Source of the DNA: Neisseria lactamica
GTDB lineage: Bacteria > Pseudomonadota > Gammaproteobacteria > Burkholderiales > Neisseriaceae
Assembly: GCF_901482445.1 (NCBI RefSeq)
Contig: NZ_LR590477.1
Span: 2,134,890-2,198,889 of the forward strand
Direction: 5' to 3'
Length of the DNA stretch: 64,000 nt
The translations under genes were made by a program, and so were the position numbers. Positions 1 to 7,437 of the stretch are shown here, in pieces. The stretch's first letter is position 1, and each line of letters begins with the position of its first letter. The notes beneath the pieces were generated by a model. The model was not told where the DNA came from. It did no database searches and worked only from the letters and a program-made list of their open reading frames with translations.

Positions 1-121
1 TTGCCCAGCAGGCGGCGGAAAGCAGTACGAACGGCGTGGTCGGCAACAGCGGCAGAAAAATGCCGATGATTCCCAACAGCAGAGAGATGCCGCCGCAGGC
101 AATTAAAAGATAACGTATCAT
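1..121 (-). CDS. DUF454 (YbaN-like) inner-membrane protein, 5' part only
   Basis: Reading from an ATG at 121 on the minus strand gives MIRYLLIACGGISLLLGIIG followed by IFLPLLPTTPF, and runs off the window edge. A hydrophobic first helix followed by the LP(L/V)LPTTPF motif is typical of DUF454/YbaN small inner-membrane proteins. The start codon overlaps the stop of the DUF1415 gene in an ATGA, so the two are translationally coupled and probably in one operon with the Lrp-type regulator upstream. Function of the family is unknown. Only about 40 residues are visible. Confidence 0.7.
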   Translation of the reverse strand, partial: MIRYLLIACGGISLLLGIIGIFLPLLPTTPFVLLSAACWA

Positions 122-735
122 TTTGAAATATTTTTCTTATTGTGCGGATAAGGGCAGGATGTGATACCGAGTTTTGCCCAGCCTTCATGTCCCATTTTTT
201 CCAGCAGGGCGATATTGCGTTCGAATATTGCCGAAGCGTCGGGAAAGGCTTGTGCGGCTTTGGCAATGCTGTCTTCGCGTATCAGATGCAGTGTCGGATA
301 GGGAGAACGGTTGGTGTAGTTGCCGATGTCGTCCGAATCCGTGCCTTCAAATTGGAAATCGGGATGAAACGGGGCGATTTGGATAATGCCTTCCAAGCCG
401 TTTTCAATAATGGCGGTATCGGCAAAATCGAGAAAATCATTAAACCGGCTAAAATCGGGGAATAAGGTCGGGTGAACCAGTAGCGTGGTTTCAATTTCAG
501 ACGGCATCGATTTGCCTAAAATTTGCAATTCCTTGTCTAAATCTTCTAAAAAGCCGTCTGAATGCCGCGCCTTGCTGATGGTAATGCGGACGAGGTTTTT
601 GATATACGGTGCTTTGGAAAAGGGGCATAAATTCAAGCCGATAACGGCTTTTTCCAACCATTGCCGGGTGGCTTGGGCAATGTGTTCTTGATGTGAAAAG
701 CAGTCGGTATCCATAAATGGGTATCGGAAAATCAT
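118..735 (-). CDS. DUF1415 family protein
   Basis: About 205 residues. The core WLEKAVIGLNLCPFSKAP near the N-terminus and the closing motif CPYPHNKK match the DUF1415 family, cytosolic proteins of unknown function. I chose the ATG at 735, which overlaps the TGA of the lrp/asnC gene (ATGA). A second ATG at 714 gives MDTDCFSH and is the more typical family N-terminus, so the start could be there. A longer frame upstream is the antisense shadow of the regulator. It sits between the regulator and a DUF454 gene with overlaps on both sides, so it is co-translated with them. No catalytic role can be read from the sequence. Confidence 0.8.
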   Translation of the reverse strand: MIFRYPFMDTDCFSHQEHIAQATRQWLEKAVIGLNLCPFSKAPYIKNLVRITISKARHSDGFLEDLDKELQILGKSMPSEIETTLLVHPTLFPDFSRFNDFLDFADTAIIENGLEGIIQIAPFHPDFQFEGTDSDDIGNYTNRSPYPTLHLIREDSIAKAAQAFPDASAIFERNIALLEKMGHEGWAKLGITSCPYPHNKKNISK

Positions 736-1214
736 TCTTTCAACAAATGGTTGAGCGGCAGGGATGTGGTGTGTTTGATTTCTTTTAAAACAAAGCTCGA
801 TTGCGCATCCTGTACGCCGTGGTGGGATAAAAGCGTATCCAAAACAAAATGGGAAAACGCGTTCATATCGGTAAAAAACGCCTGAAGCAGGTAGTCGGTC
901 TCTCCGGTCAGCGCGAAACAGCTTAAAACTTCGGGCCATTTTCGAACCGATGCGGCAAAGTCTTCCCGCGCGTCTTTTGCTTTGCTGATGGAAACGCGGA
1001 TAAATGCCTGAAGCCCCAAGTTAACGGATTCGGGCGACAGCAGCGCGGCGTATTGCCGGACAATACCGGCATCTTCCAATTGTTTCAGGCGGCGCAGGCA
1101 GGGGGAGGGCGAGAGCGCGACGCGTTCGGACAGCTCGACATTGGTCAGCCTGCCGTTTTCCTGAAGTACCTGTAAGATTTTAATATCCGTTTTGTCTAAA
1201 GTGATTTGTGGCAT
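732..1214 (-). CDS. Lrp/AsnC-family transcriptional regulator
   Basis: 160 residues from MPQITLDKTD. An N-terminal winged helix-turn-helix (DIKILQVLQENGRLTNVELS, then LSPSPCLRRLKQLE) is followed by the RAM/ACT ligand-binding half with the GETDYLLQAF signature. This is the feast/famine regulator that I recognise by context as the NMB0573 type of meningococci, reported to bind leucine and methionine and to control amino-acid metabolism. It is divergent from gcvT with about 500 bases between, so the shared region may also hold its operators, though I see no clear Lrp site. A further upstream in-frame start (1280) lacks a good ribosome site. The gene is probably cotranscribed with DUF1415 and DUF454 downstream. 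Confidence 0.9.
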   Translation of the reverse strand: MPQITLDKTDIKILQVLQENGRLTNVELSERVALSPSPCLRRLKQLEDAGIVRQYAALLSPESVNLGLQAFIRVSISKAKDAREDFAASVRKWPEVLSCFALTGETDYLLQAFFTDMNAFSHFVLDTLLSHHGVQDAQSSFVLKEIKHTTSLPLNHLLKE

Positions 1215-1378
1215 AAATTTGTGTTCCGCTGATGGGATTCGGGCAGCTTGCGATAATCCGTATGGATGGGCTTGGGGCATATTAACATATAAAAAGTTGT
1301 GTAGTCATCAGAGATGGTTTTCATTTTCAGGAAGCCGGTTTGAAAACGCCGGGAAAGGCTGCATATGTTCGAGACGGC

Positions 1379-1407
1379 TTGCCCAAACCGCCGATTCAAG
1401 ACATAAT
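1379..1407 (+). promoter_or_regulatory. Candidate sigma-70 promoter of the gcvT leader
   Basis: TTGCCC at 1379-1384, a 17 base spacer and CATAAT at 1402-1407 predict a start near 1414, just before the first glycine aptamer. Fit is reasonable, not perfect. Confidence 0.5.
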
Positions 1408-1414
1408 CGGGAAA

Positions 1415-1662
1415 TGTGCAGGAGAGTGTTACACCCGATTACAATGTAACCACCGAAGGCGCAGACACCCTTAAATCGCTCAGGTATCAGGGACTGCACA
1501 TTGAAACAAACAATCTGGAGAGCGGCGTTAGAATAACGTCCACCGAAGGGGAGAAGGCCGTCTGAACCACCATTCAGACAACCGCGCAAAGCAGTGAGCA
1601 GACTGGTTTGCCGTCAAGCGGGTACGGCCGAAAATCTCAGGTTCAAGGACAGATAGGGTCAT
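1415..1662 (+). ncRNA. Tandem glycine riboswitch controlling gcvT
   Basis: Two copies of the glycine (gcvT) aptamer core lie in order. Aptamer I: GGAGAG at 1421, CACCGAAGGCGCAG at 1451, CTCAGGTATCAGGGACTG at 1479. Aptamer II: GGAGAG at 1517, CACCGAAGGGGAGA at 1541, CTCAGGTTCAAGGACAG at 1636. The ACCGAAGG and CTCAGG...GGAC boxes are diagnostic of this riboswitch, and the tandem arrangement and position ahead of the glycine cleavage T-protein fit. In aptamer II the arm between CCGAAGG and CTCAGG is about 80 nt, against about 14 nt in aptamer I, and contains an AG-type DUS at 1555-1566. The switch should turn gcvT on when glycine is plentiful. Confidence 0.9.
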
Positions 1663-1680
1663 CCGCGCACAGGTGCGCGG
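1663..1680 (+). promoter_or_regulatory. GC-rich hairpin in the riboswitch expression platform
   Basis: CCGCGCAC-AG-GTGCGCGG is a perfect 8 bp stem immediately after aptamer II and about 30 bases before the gcvT ribosome site. No U-run follows, so it is probably part of a translational or attenuation switch and not a free-standing terminator. Confidence 0.5.
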
Positions 1681-1716
1681 GCGGCATCTGAACAAAAAAT
1701 CCGGAGAAACTTGAGA

Positions 1717-2817
1717 ATGACTGCTCTGAAAACCACCCCGTTTCATCAAGCCCATCAAGATGCAGGCGCGAAGCCGGTAGATTTTGCCGGCTGGGAGCTG
1801 CCCATCCATTATGGTTCACAAATCGCCGAACACGAAGCCGTGCGCACCGACGCCGGTATGTTTGACGTATCCCATATGCTCGTTACCGACGTAGCAGGCG
1901 CAAATGCCAAGGTCTTTTTCCGCAAATTGATTGCCAACGACGTTGCCAAACTCGCTTTTGTCGGCAAAGCCCTTTATTCCGCTTTGCTCAACGACAACGG
2001 CGGCGTGATTGACGACTTGATCGTTTACCGCACCAATGAAGCAGAAACCCGATACCGCATCGTGTCCAACGGCGCGACCCGCGAAAAAGACACGGCGCAA
2101 TTCCACAAAGTCGGACAAGAGTTCGGCGTCGCCTTCAATCCGCGCTACGACCTCGGTATGCTTGCCGTACAAGGCCCGAAAGCCATCGAAAAACTCCTGA
2201 CCGTCAAACCCGAATGGGCAGATGTCGTCCGCAACCTCAAACCGTTCCAAGGCGCTGATTTGGGCAACGACTGGTTTGTCGCCCGCACCGGCTACACTGG
2301 CGAAGACGGCGTGGAAGTCATCCTACCCGGTACTGAAGCCGTCGCATTCTTCAAAGCCCTGCAAGCAGCAGGCGTACAGCCTTGCGGCCTCGGCGCGCGC
2401 GATACCCTGCGCATGGAAGCCGGTATGAACCTCTACGGCAACGATATGGACGACGACACCAGCCCGCTCGAAGCAGGTATGGGTTGGACGGTTGATTTGA
2501 AAGACGAAAACCGCGATTTCGTCGGTAAAGCCGCCTTGCTGGCATTGAAAGAAAAAGGCGTTGCCGTCAAACAGGTCGGTTTGCTGCTCGGCAAAGGCGG
2601 CATCCTGCGCGCGCATATGGAAGTGTTGACCGACAAAGGCAAAGGCGAAACCACCAGCGGCGTCTTCTCTCCAAGCCTGAAACAATCCATCGCCATCGCC
2701 CGCGTTCCGAAAGATTTTGACGGCGATACCGCCAAAGTGCTGATACGCGGTAAAGAAGCGGACGTGCGCGTACTGAAGCTGCCGTTCGTCCGCAACGGTC
2801 AAAAACAGTTTGATTAA
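1717..2817 (+). CDS. gcvT: Glycine cleavage system T protein (aminomethyltransferase)
   Basis: 366 residues, usual length for GcvT. It transfers the methylene of the H-protein-bound aminomethyl group to tetrahydrofolate, releasing ammonia. The N-terminal MTALKTTPFHQAH, the VDFAGWELPIHYG motif and the GYTGEDGVE motif are classic. The ATG at 1717 follows GGAGAAACTTGAGA; a TTG at 1711 is too close to the Shine-Dalgarno sequence. gcvH follows after about 160 bases; gcvP, the decarboxylase, is not in the window. Expression should be glycine-dependent through the upstream riboswitch. Confidence 0.97.
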   Translation: MTALKTTPFHQAHQDAGAKPVDFAGWELPIHYGSQIAEHEAVRTDAGMFDVSHMLVTDVAGANAKVFFRKLIANDVAKLAFVGKALYSALLNDNGGVIDDLIVYRTNEAETRYRIVSNGATREKDTAQFHKVGQEFGVAFNPRYDLGMLAVQGPKAIEKLLTVKPEWADVVRNLKPFQGADLGNDWFVARTGYTGEDGVEVILPGTEAVAFFKALQAAGVQPCGLGARDTLRMEAGMNLYGNDMDDDTSPLEAGMGWTVDLKDENRDFVGKAALLALKEKGVAVKQVGLLLGKGGILRAHMEVLTDKGKGETTSGVFSPSLKQSIAIARVPKDFDGDTAKVLIRGKEADVRVLKLPFVRNGQKQFD

Positions 2818-2823
2818 TATCGG

Positions 2824-2858
2824 TTCAGACGGCATTTTCATTTCATATGCCGTCTGAA
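2824..2858 (+). terminator. Inverted DUS pair after gcvT
   Basis: TTCAGACGGCAT at 2824 and ATGCCGTCTGAA at 2847 form a 12 bp stem with an 11 base loop. It is a typical Neisseria DUS-pair terminator, although the U-run is weak, so readthrough to gcvH is possible. Confidence 0.65.
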
Positions 2859-2979
2859 AGCAGGTTTTAATTGTTGTCCGATACGGACGTTTGCAGAAAG
2901 CCTTGAACAAGGTATCTGTGGATATTGATTCATGCAGATGCCGTCTGAAAATAATCCCCTACCAATGGAGTATCAAACC

Positions 2980-3366
2980 ATGAGCAACAACATCCCGGCC
3001 GAACTGAAATACGTTGCCAGCCACGAATGGCTGCGCCTTGAAGAAGACGGTACCATCACCGTCGGCATTACCCACCACGCGCAAGAGCTGTTGGGCGACA
3101 TCGTGTTCGTCGAGCTGCCCGAAGTCGGCGCAAACCTGGCTGCCGAAGAGCAAGCCGGTGTGGTTGAGTCTGTAAAAGCCGCGTCCGACGTGTACGCGCC
3201 GATTGCGGGCGAAGTCGTTGCCGTCAACGATGACTTGCCCGGCGCACCTGAAACTGCCAACAGCGACCCTTACGGCGCAGGCTGGTTCTTCAAAATCAAA
3301 CCGGCAAACGTTGCCGACTACGACGGTCTGCTGACTGCCGAACAATACGCGGGCGAAGTGGACTAA
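2980..3366 (+). CDS. gcvH: Glycine cleavage system H protein
   Basis: 128 residues from MSNNIPAELK. This lipoyl carrier shuttles the aminomethyl intermediate between the P, T and L proteins. The lipoylation motif VVESVKAASD puts the modified lysine at about residue 66. TGGAG lies nine bases before the ATG; an earlier in-frame ATG at 2932 lies in DUS-rich leader and is rejected. It follows gcvT on the same strand and may be read from the riboswitch promoter through the DUS hairpin or from its own promoter in the 160-base gap. Confidence 0.97.
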   Translation: MSNNIPAELKYVASHEWLRLEEDGTITVGITHHAQELLGDIVFVELPEVGANLAAEEQAGVVESVKAASDVYAPIAGEVVAVNDDLPGAPETANSDPYGAGWFFKIKPANVADYDGLLTAEQYAGEVD

Positions 3367-3510
3367 ACCCTATCCTGATAATGGGATGCCTGATTTGAGA
3401 AACTGCACTTTCAGACGGCAAGGATGCGTTTGGAAGTGCGGTTTTTGTCTGTGTCTTCAAGGTCAGTTAGGCTATAATAACGGTCTATATCCATCTTTAC
3501 CGATTTTTTC

Positions 3511-4758
3511 ATGCAACTTACCGCTGTCGGACTCAATCATCAAACCGCACCTTTAAGCATACGGGAAAAGCTGGCGTTTTCCGCCGCCGTCCTGCCCGAA
3601 GCCGTCCGCAATCTTGCCCGGAGCAATGCGGCAACGGAGGCGGTAATCCTTTCTACCTGCAACCGCACCGAGCTTTACTGTGTCGGCGATTCGGAAGAAA
3701 TCATCCGATGGCTTGCCGATTACCACAGTTTGCCGATTGAAGAAATCCGTCCGTATCTGTACACGCTGGATATGCAGGAAACCGTGCGCCACGCTTTCCG
3801 CGTCGCCTGCGGGTTGGATTCGATGGTGTTGGGCGAGCCGCAGATTTTGGGACAGATTAAGGATGCGGTCAGGGTCGCGCAAGAGCAGGAAAGTATGGGC
3901 AAGAAACTCAATGCCCTGTTCCAAAAAACCTTTTCTGTTGCCAAGGAAGTCCGTACCGATACTGCCGTCGGCGAGAACTCGGTTTCGATGGCGGCCGCTT
4001 CCGTCAAGTTGGCGGAGCAGATTTTTCCCGATATAGGCGATTTGAATGTCTTGTTTATCGGTGCGGGCGAGATGATTGAGTTGGTCGCGACTTATTTTGC
4101 CGCTAAAAACCCCAGATTGATGACGGTTGCCAACCGGACGCCGGCGCGGGCGCAGGAATTATGCGACAAACTCGGTGTCAATGCCGAGCCTTGCCTGTTA
4201 AGCGATTTGCCCGCCATTTTGCATGAGTACGACGTGGTGGTTTCTTCAACGGCGAGCCAGCTTCCCATTGTCGGCAAAGGTATGGTGGAGCGCGCATTGA
4301 AACAAAGGCAGAGTATGCCGTTGTTTATGCTTGATTTGGCGGTGCCGCGCGACATTGAGGCGGAAGTCGGCGATTTGAACGATGCCTATCTTTATACGGT
4401 GGACGATATGGTCAATATCGTCCAAAGCGGCAAGGAGGCAAGGCAGAAGGCCGCCGCCGCCGCCGAAACGCTGGTGTCTGAGAAGGTTGCCGAATTTGTC
4501 AGGCAGCAGCAGGGCAGGCAGAGTGTCCCGTTAATCAGGGCATTGAGGGATGAGGGAGAGAAAGCGCGCAAACAGGTCTTGGAAAATGCGATGAAACAGC
4601 TTGCCAAAGGCGCAACGGCAGAAGAGGTTTTGGAAAGGCTGTCGATCCAACTGACCAACAAGCTGCTGCATTCGCCGACCCAAACCTTGAATAAGGCGGG
4701 GGAAGAAGATAAAGATTTGGTTCATGCCGTCGCGCAGATTTATCATTTGGACAAATAA
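3511..4758 (+). CDS. hemA: Glutamyl-tRNA reductase
   Basis: 415 residues, full length. It reduces Glu-tRNA to glutamate-1-semialdehyde, the first step of C5-pathway heme synthesis. The catalytic cysteine is in ILSTCNRTELY (Cys50). The NADPH-binding site is around VLFIGAGEM (about residue 180), followed by VANRTPARA and the VVSSTASQLPI segment, and an alpha-helical dimerisation domain closes the protein. A TATAAT at 3473-3478 is a likely -10 element; its -35 is weak. The gene ends at a strong DUS-pair terminator, so it is monocistronic. Confidence 0.97.
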   Translation: MQLTAVGLNHQTAPLSIREKLAFSAAVLPEAVRNLARSNAATEAVILSTCNRTELYCVGDSEEIIRWLADYHSLPIEEIRPYLYTLDMQETVRHAFRVACGLDSMVLGEPQILGQIKDAVRVAQEQESMGKKLNALFQKTFSVAKEVRTDTAVGENSVSMAAASVKLAEQIFPDIGDLNVLFIGAGEMIELVATYFAAKNPRLMTVANRTPARAQELCDKLGVNAEPCLLSDLPAILHEYDVVVSSTASQLPIVGKGMVERALKQRQSMPLFMLDLAVPRDIEAEVGDLNDAYLYTVDDMVNIVQSGKEARQKAAAAAETLVSEKVAEFVRQQQGRQSVPLIRALRDEGEKARKQVLENAMKQLAKGATAEEVLERLSIQLTNKLLHSPTQTLNKAGEEDKDLVHAVAQIYHLDK

Positions 4759-4770
4759 CGGTGCGCCGGG

Positions 4771-4808
4771 AAAAATGCCGTCTGAAGAGGTTTCAGACGG
4801 CATTTTTT
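4771..4808 (+). terminator. DUS-pair terminator of hemA
   Basis: AAAAATGCCGTCTGAA, a short loop, then TTTCAGACGGCATTTTTT: a 12-16 bp stem with a U-run, a typical strong Rho-independent terminator built from two inverted DUS. Confidence 0.85.
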
Positions 4809-4900
4809 GTGCAGGCCGGCAACATCGTAAAATCCCACATTATATAGATGTAATCACAAAGTATTATCTTGTATGCGGATTGGTTTTAAGATTTGTAAAC

Positions 4901-4942
4901 TTGACTTGCGTCAAAAAAATGCCGTTAGTTGATTCATATAAT
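4901..4942 (+). promoter_or_regulatory. FNR-type class II promoter of nosR
   Basis: TTGACTTGCGTCAA at 4901-4914 is a near-consensus FNR box (TTGAY-N4-RTCAA). A perfect TATAAT lies at 4937-4942. The box centre (4907.5) is 41.5 bases before the start expected near 4949, exactly the class II FNR geometry. This predicts oxygen-limited activation of the nos operon. Confidence 0.7.
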
Positions 4943-4973
4943 ATCCATATTAAAGAGTATCGGTATATCGGTG

Positions 4974-7310
4974 ATGGCTATGTCCTGTTTTTCAATCCGG
5001 CGTATGTCCGTGTTTCGGGCGCGGATAACGGCGTTTTTTGCCGCCTTTGTCTTTTTGACGGCGGCATTGCCCGCCTATGCGGAGCGTCTGCCTGATTTTT
5101 TGGCGAAAATCCAACCTTCGGAAATCTTCCCGGGAGCGGATCGTTACGGCAAGCCGGAAGGCAAGCCTATGGTCGCCCGCGTTTACAAAGGCGATGAGCA
5201 GCTCGGTTTGGTCTATATCACGACCGATGTGGTCAATACGCGCGGTTATTCGAGCAAGCCGATTGATACGCTGATGGCGTTGGCAAACGACGGCACGATA
5301 GCAGGGGCGAAACTGGTCGATCATCACGAGCCGATTATGCTGATCGGTATTCCGCAGTCGCGTGTCGATAAATTCATCGACAAATATATCGGTCTGAACT
5401 TTATTAAAAATCCGCCGACTCCGGGCGTGGCGCCGGGCGACATTATCAGCGGTGCGACTGTTACGCTGATGGTGATTAACGACAGTATCCAGCGTTCGTA
5501 CAAGGTCATTGCCAACCAATACCGCTTGGGTTCGGATAAGGCTCTTCAGACGGCATCCGCTTCCGATGTTCAGGAAGCCGCGCCTGCGGTAAAAACCCGT
5601 CCGCGCCGTATGGCAAATCCCGACAAGCAGGATATTTTGTCTTGGGACGAACTTTTGAAACAAAAGGCCGTCGGCCATCTGCATATCACGCTGGATCAAA
5701 TCAACAAACTGTTTGAGAAAGGCGGCAAGGCCGGCGTGGCCGAACACGCCGAACAGGGCGATCCTGACGATACCTTTATCGATTTATATGTTGCTTTGGT
5801 CAGCCAGCCCTCCATCGGTAAAAGCCTGCTGGGAGAGGACGGCTGGGCGCATCTGCAAAAACGGTTGAAACCCGGGCAGCAGGCGGTTTTGGTTGCCGGG
5901 GAGGGTCGTTATTCTTGGAAAGGTTCGGGTTATGTGCGCGGCGGTATTTTCGACCGTATCGAGATGATTCAGGGAGAGAACAGCTTCCGTTTTACCGATG
6001 CCCAACACGAACGCGTCGTCGCGCTGTCCGCCGCCGGTGCGCCGCGCTTTAAAGAAGTTTCTTGGTTTACCATCCCTGAAGGCGTAGCGTTTGACGGTGC
6101 GGAGCCGTGGCGGCTGCAATTAATGGTTCAGCGCGTATTGAGCGTGAACGATAAAGCCTTCGTTACCGCCGATTTGGATTACGAACTGCCCCAAGCTTAT
6201 TACGTCGACGATCCCAAAGCACCGCCCGTAGAAATCAGCGCGCCTGTCGAAGCCGTACCTGCCGCGGCATCCGATGCCGCTTCAGACGGCATTGCCGAAG
6301 ATGCGGCATCTGAAAACGGTGTATCCAATCAATTATGGAAACAGATTTGGAAAGCGAAACAGGGGCAGATTATCGTTGTCGGCATTGCACTGACCATATT
6401 GTTACTGGTGTTTTTGTTCCAAGACTGGATTGTGCGTTACGAAAAATGGTACGACCGCTTCCGCCTTGCCTTTTTGACCTTCACGCTCTTCTATATCGGC
6501 TGGTATGCACAGGCGCAGCTTTCGGTCGTCAATACGCTGACGCTGTTTTCCGCCATCCTTACCGAATTTCATTGGGAATTTTTCCTGATGGATCCGATTG
6601 TGTTCATCCTGTGGCTGTTCACGGCTGCAACTATGCTGCTGTGGAACAGGGGGACGTTTTGCGGTTGGCTGTGTCCGTTCGGCTCATTGCAGGAATTGAC
6701 CAACCGCATTGCCAAAAAACTGGGTGTGAAACAGATTATCGTGCCGCATATGCTGCATACCCGTTTAAGCGTCATCAAGTATCTGATTTTCTTCGGGCTT
6801 TTGGCAATTTCTCTGTATGATCTGGGTACGGCGGAAAAATTTGCAGAAGTCGAACCCTTCAAAACCGCGATTATCTTGAAATTTATGCGCGATTGGTGGT
6901 TTGTCGCCTTTGCCGTCGCCCTTTTGGTTGCAGGACTGTTTATCGAACGTTTCTTCTGCCGTTATCTGTGTCCTTTGGGTGCGGGCATCGCGCTGCCGGG
7001 CAGATTCCGCGTGTTCGACTGGCTGCGCCGCTACAAAATGTGCGGTAATCCCTGCCAAATCTGCACACACGAATGTCCTGTACAAGCGATTGCCCCGGAG
7101 GGAGATATCCATCCGAACGAATGTATCCAGTGCCTGCACTGCCAAGTCATGTACCACCACGATACGCGCTGCCCGCAAGTTGTGGCAGTGAATAAGAAAA
7201 AACAAAAACAGGCTGCTGCCAAATCAGGGGAATTGGAGGGTGTATCCAAGCAGCCGCAGGAACAGGTCGTTCATTTTGTCAAACCCGAAACGGCGCAACC
7301 TGAAAAATAA
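4974..7310 (+). CDS. nosR: NosR, flavin/iron-sulfur electron donor for nitrous oxide reductase
   Basis: About 778 residues. A signal anchor ending near LTAALPAYAE leads to a periplasmic FMN-binding domain with the SGATVT motif, where threonine carries covalent FMN. Several membrane helices follow with two Cys-Pro loops (CGWLCPFG and CRYLCPLG). The C-terminal cytoplasmic ferredoxin domain has CGNPCQICTHECP and CIQCLHC, two 4Fe-4S sites. NosR passes quinol electrons to NosZ. The start is uncertain: I chose 4974 because it is downstream of the predicted transcript start; ATGs at 4980 and 5004 are alternatives. The stop is well placed before nosZ. Confidence 0.93.
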   Translation: MAMSCFSIRRMSVFRARITAFFAAFVFLTAALPAYAERLPDFLAKIQPSEIFPGADRYGKPEGKPMVARVYKGDEQLGLVYITTDVVNTRGYSSKPIDTLMALANDGTIAGAKLVDHHEPIMLIGIPQSRVDKFIDKYIGLNFIKNPPTPGVAPGDIISGATVTLMVINDSIQRSYKVIANQYRLGSDKALQTASASDVQEAAPAVKTRPRRMANPDKQDILSWDELLKQKAVGHLHITLDQINKLFEKGGKAGVAEHAEQGDPDDTFIDLYVALVSQPSIGKSLLGEDGWAHLQKRLKPGQQAVLVAGEGRYSWKGSGYVRGGIFDRIEMIQGENSFRFTDAQHERVVALSAAGAPRFKEVSWFTIPEGVAFDGAEPWRLQLMVQRVLSVNDKAFVTADLDYELPQAYYVDDPKAPPVEISAPVEAVPAAASDAASDGIAEDAASENGVSNQLWKQIWKAKQGQIIVVGIALTILLLVFLFQDWIVRYEKWYDRFRLAFLTFTLFYIGWYAQAQLSVVNTLTLFSAILTEFHWEFFLMDPIVFILWLFTAATMLLWNRGTFCGWLCPFGSLQELTNRIAKKLGVKQIIVPHMLHTRLSVIKYLIFFGLLAISLYDLGTAEKFAEVEPFKTAIILKFMRDWWFVAFAVALLVAGLFIERFFCRYLCPLGAGIALPGRFRVFDWLRRYKMCGNPCQICTHECPVQAIAPEGDIHPNECIQCLHCQVMYHHDTRCPQVVAVNKKKQKQAAAKSGELEGVSKQPQEQVVHFVKPETAQPEK

Positions 7311-7437
7311 GCATCCGGAGGAAGCCTGAAGCCAAAGTGTCAGACGGGCAGGGCTTTCCCGGTAAAAGAACAAAATTTTTTCCCATCGGCTTGCCGTCTG
7401 AAAACCGGTTTGCCGTATTTTATCCAAGGAGTGTTGT

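Noticed and set aside
1711..1716. TTG start for gcvT
   Set aside because: Only four bases from GGAG; ATG at 1717 fits family N-terminus and spacing.
4992..5747. 251-codon frame opposite nosR
   Set aside because: Shadow; composition typical of the reverse strand of GC-rich genes.
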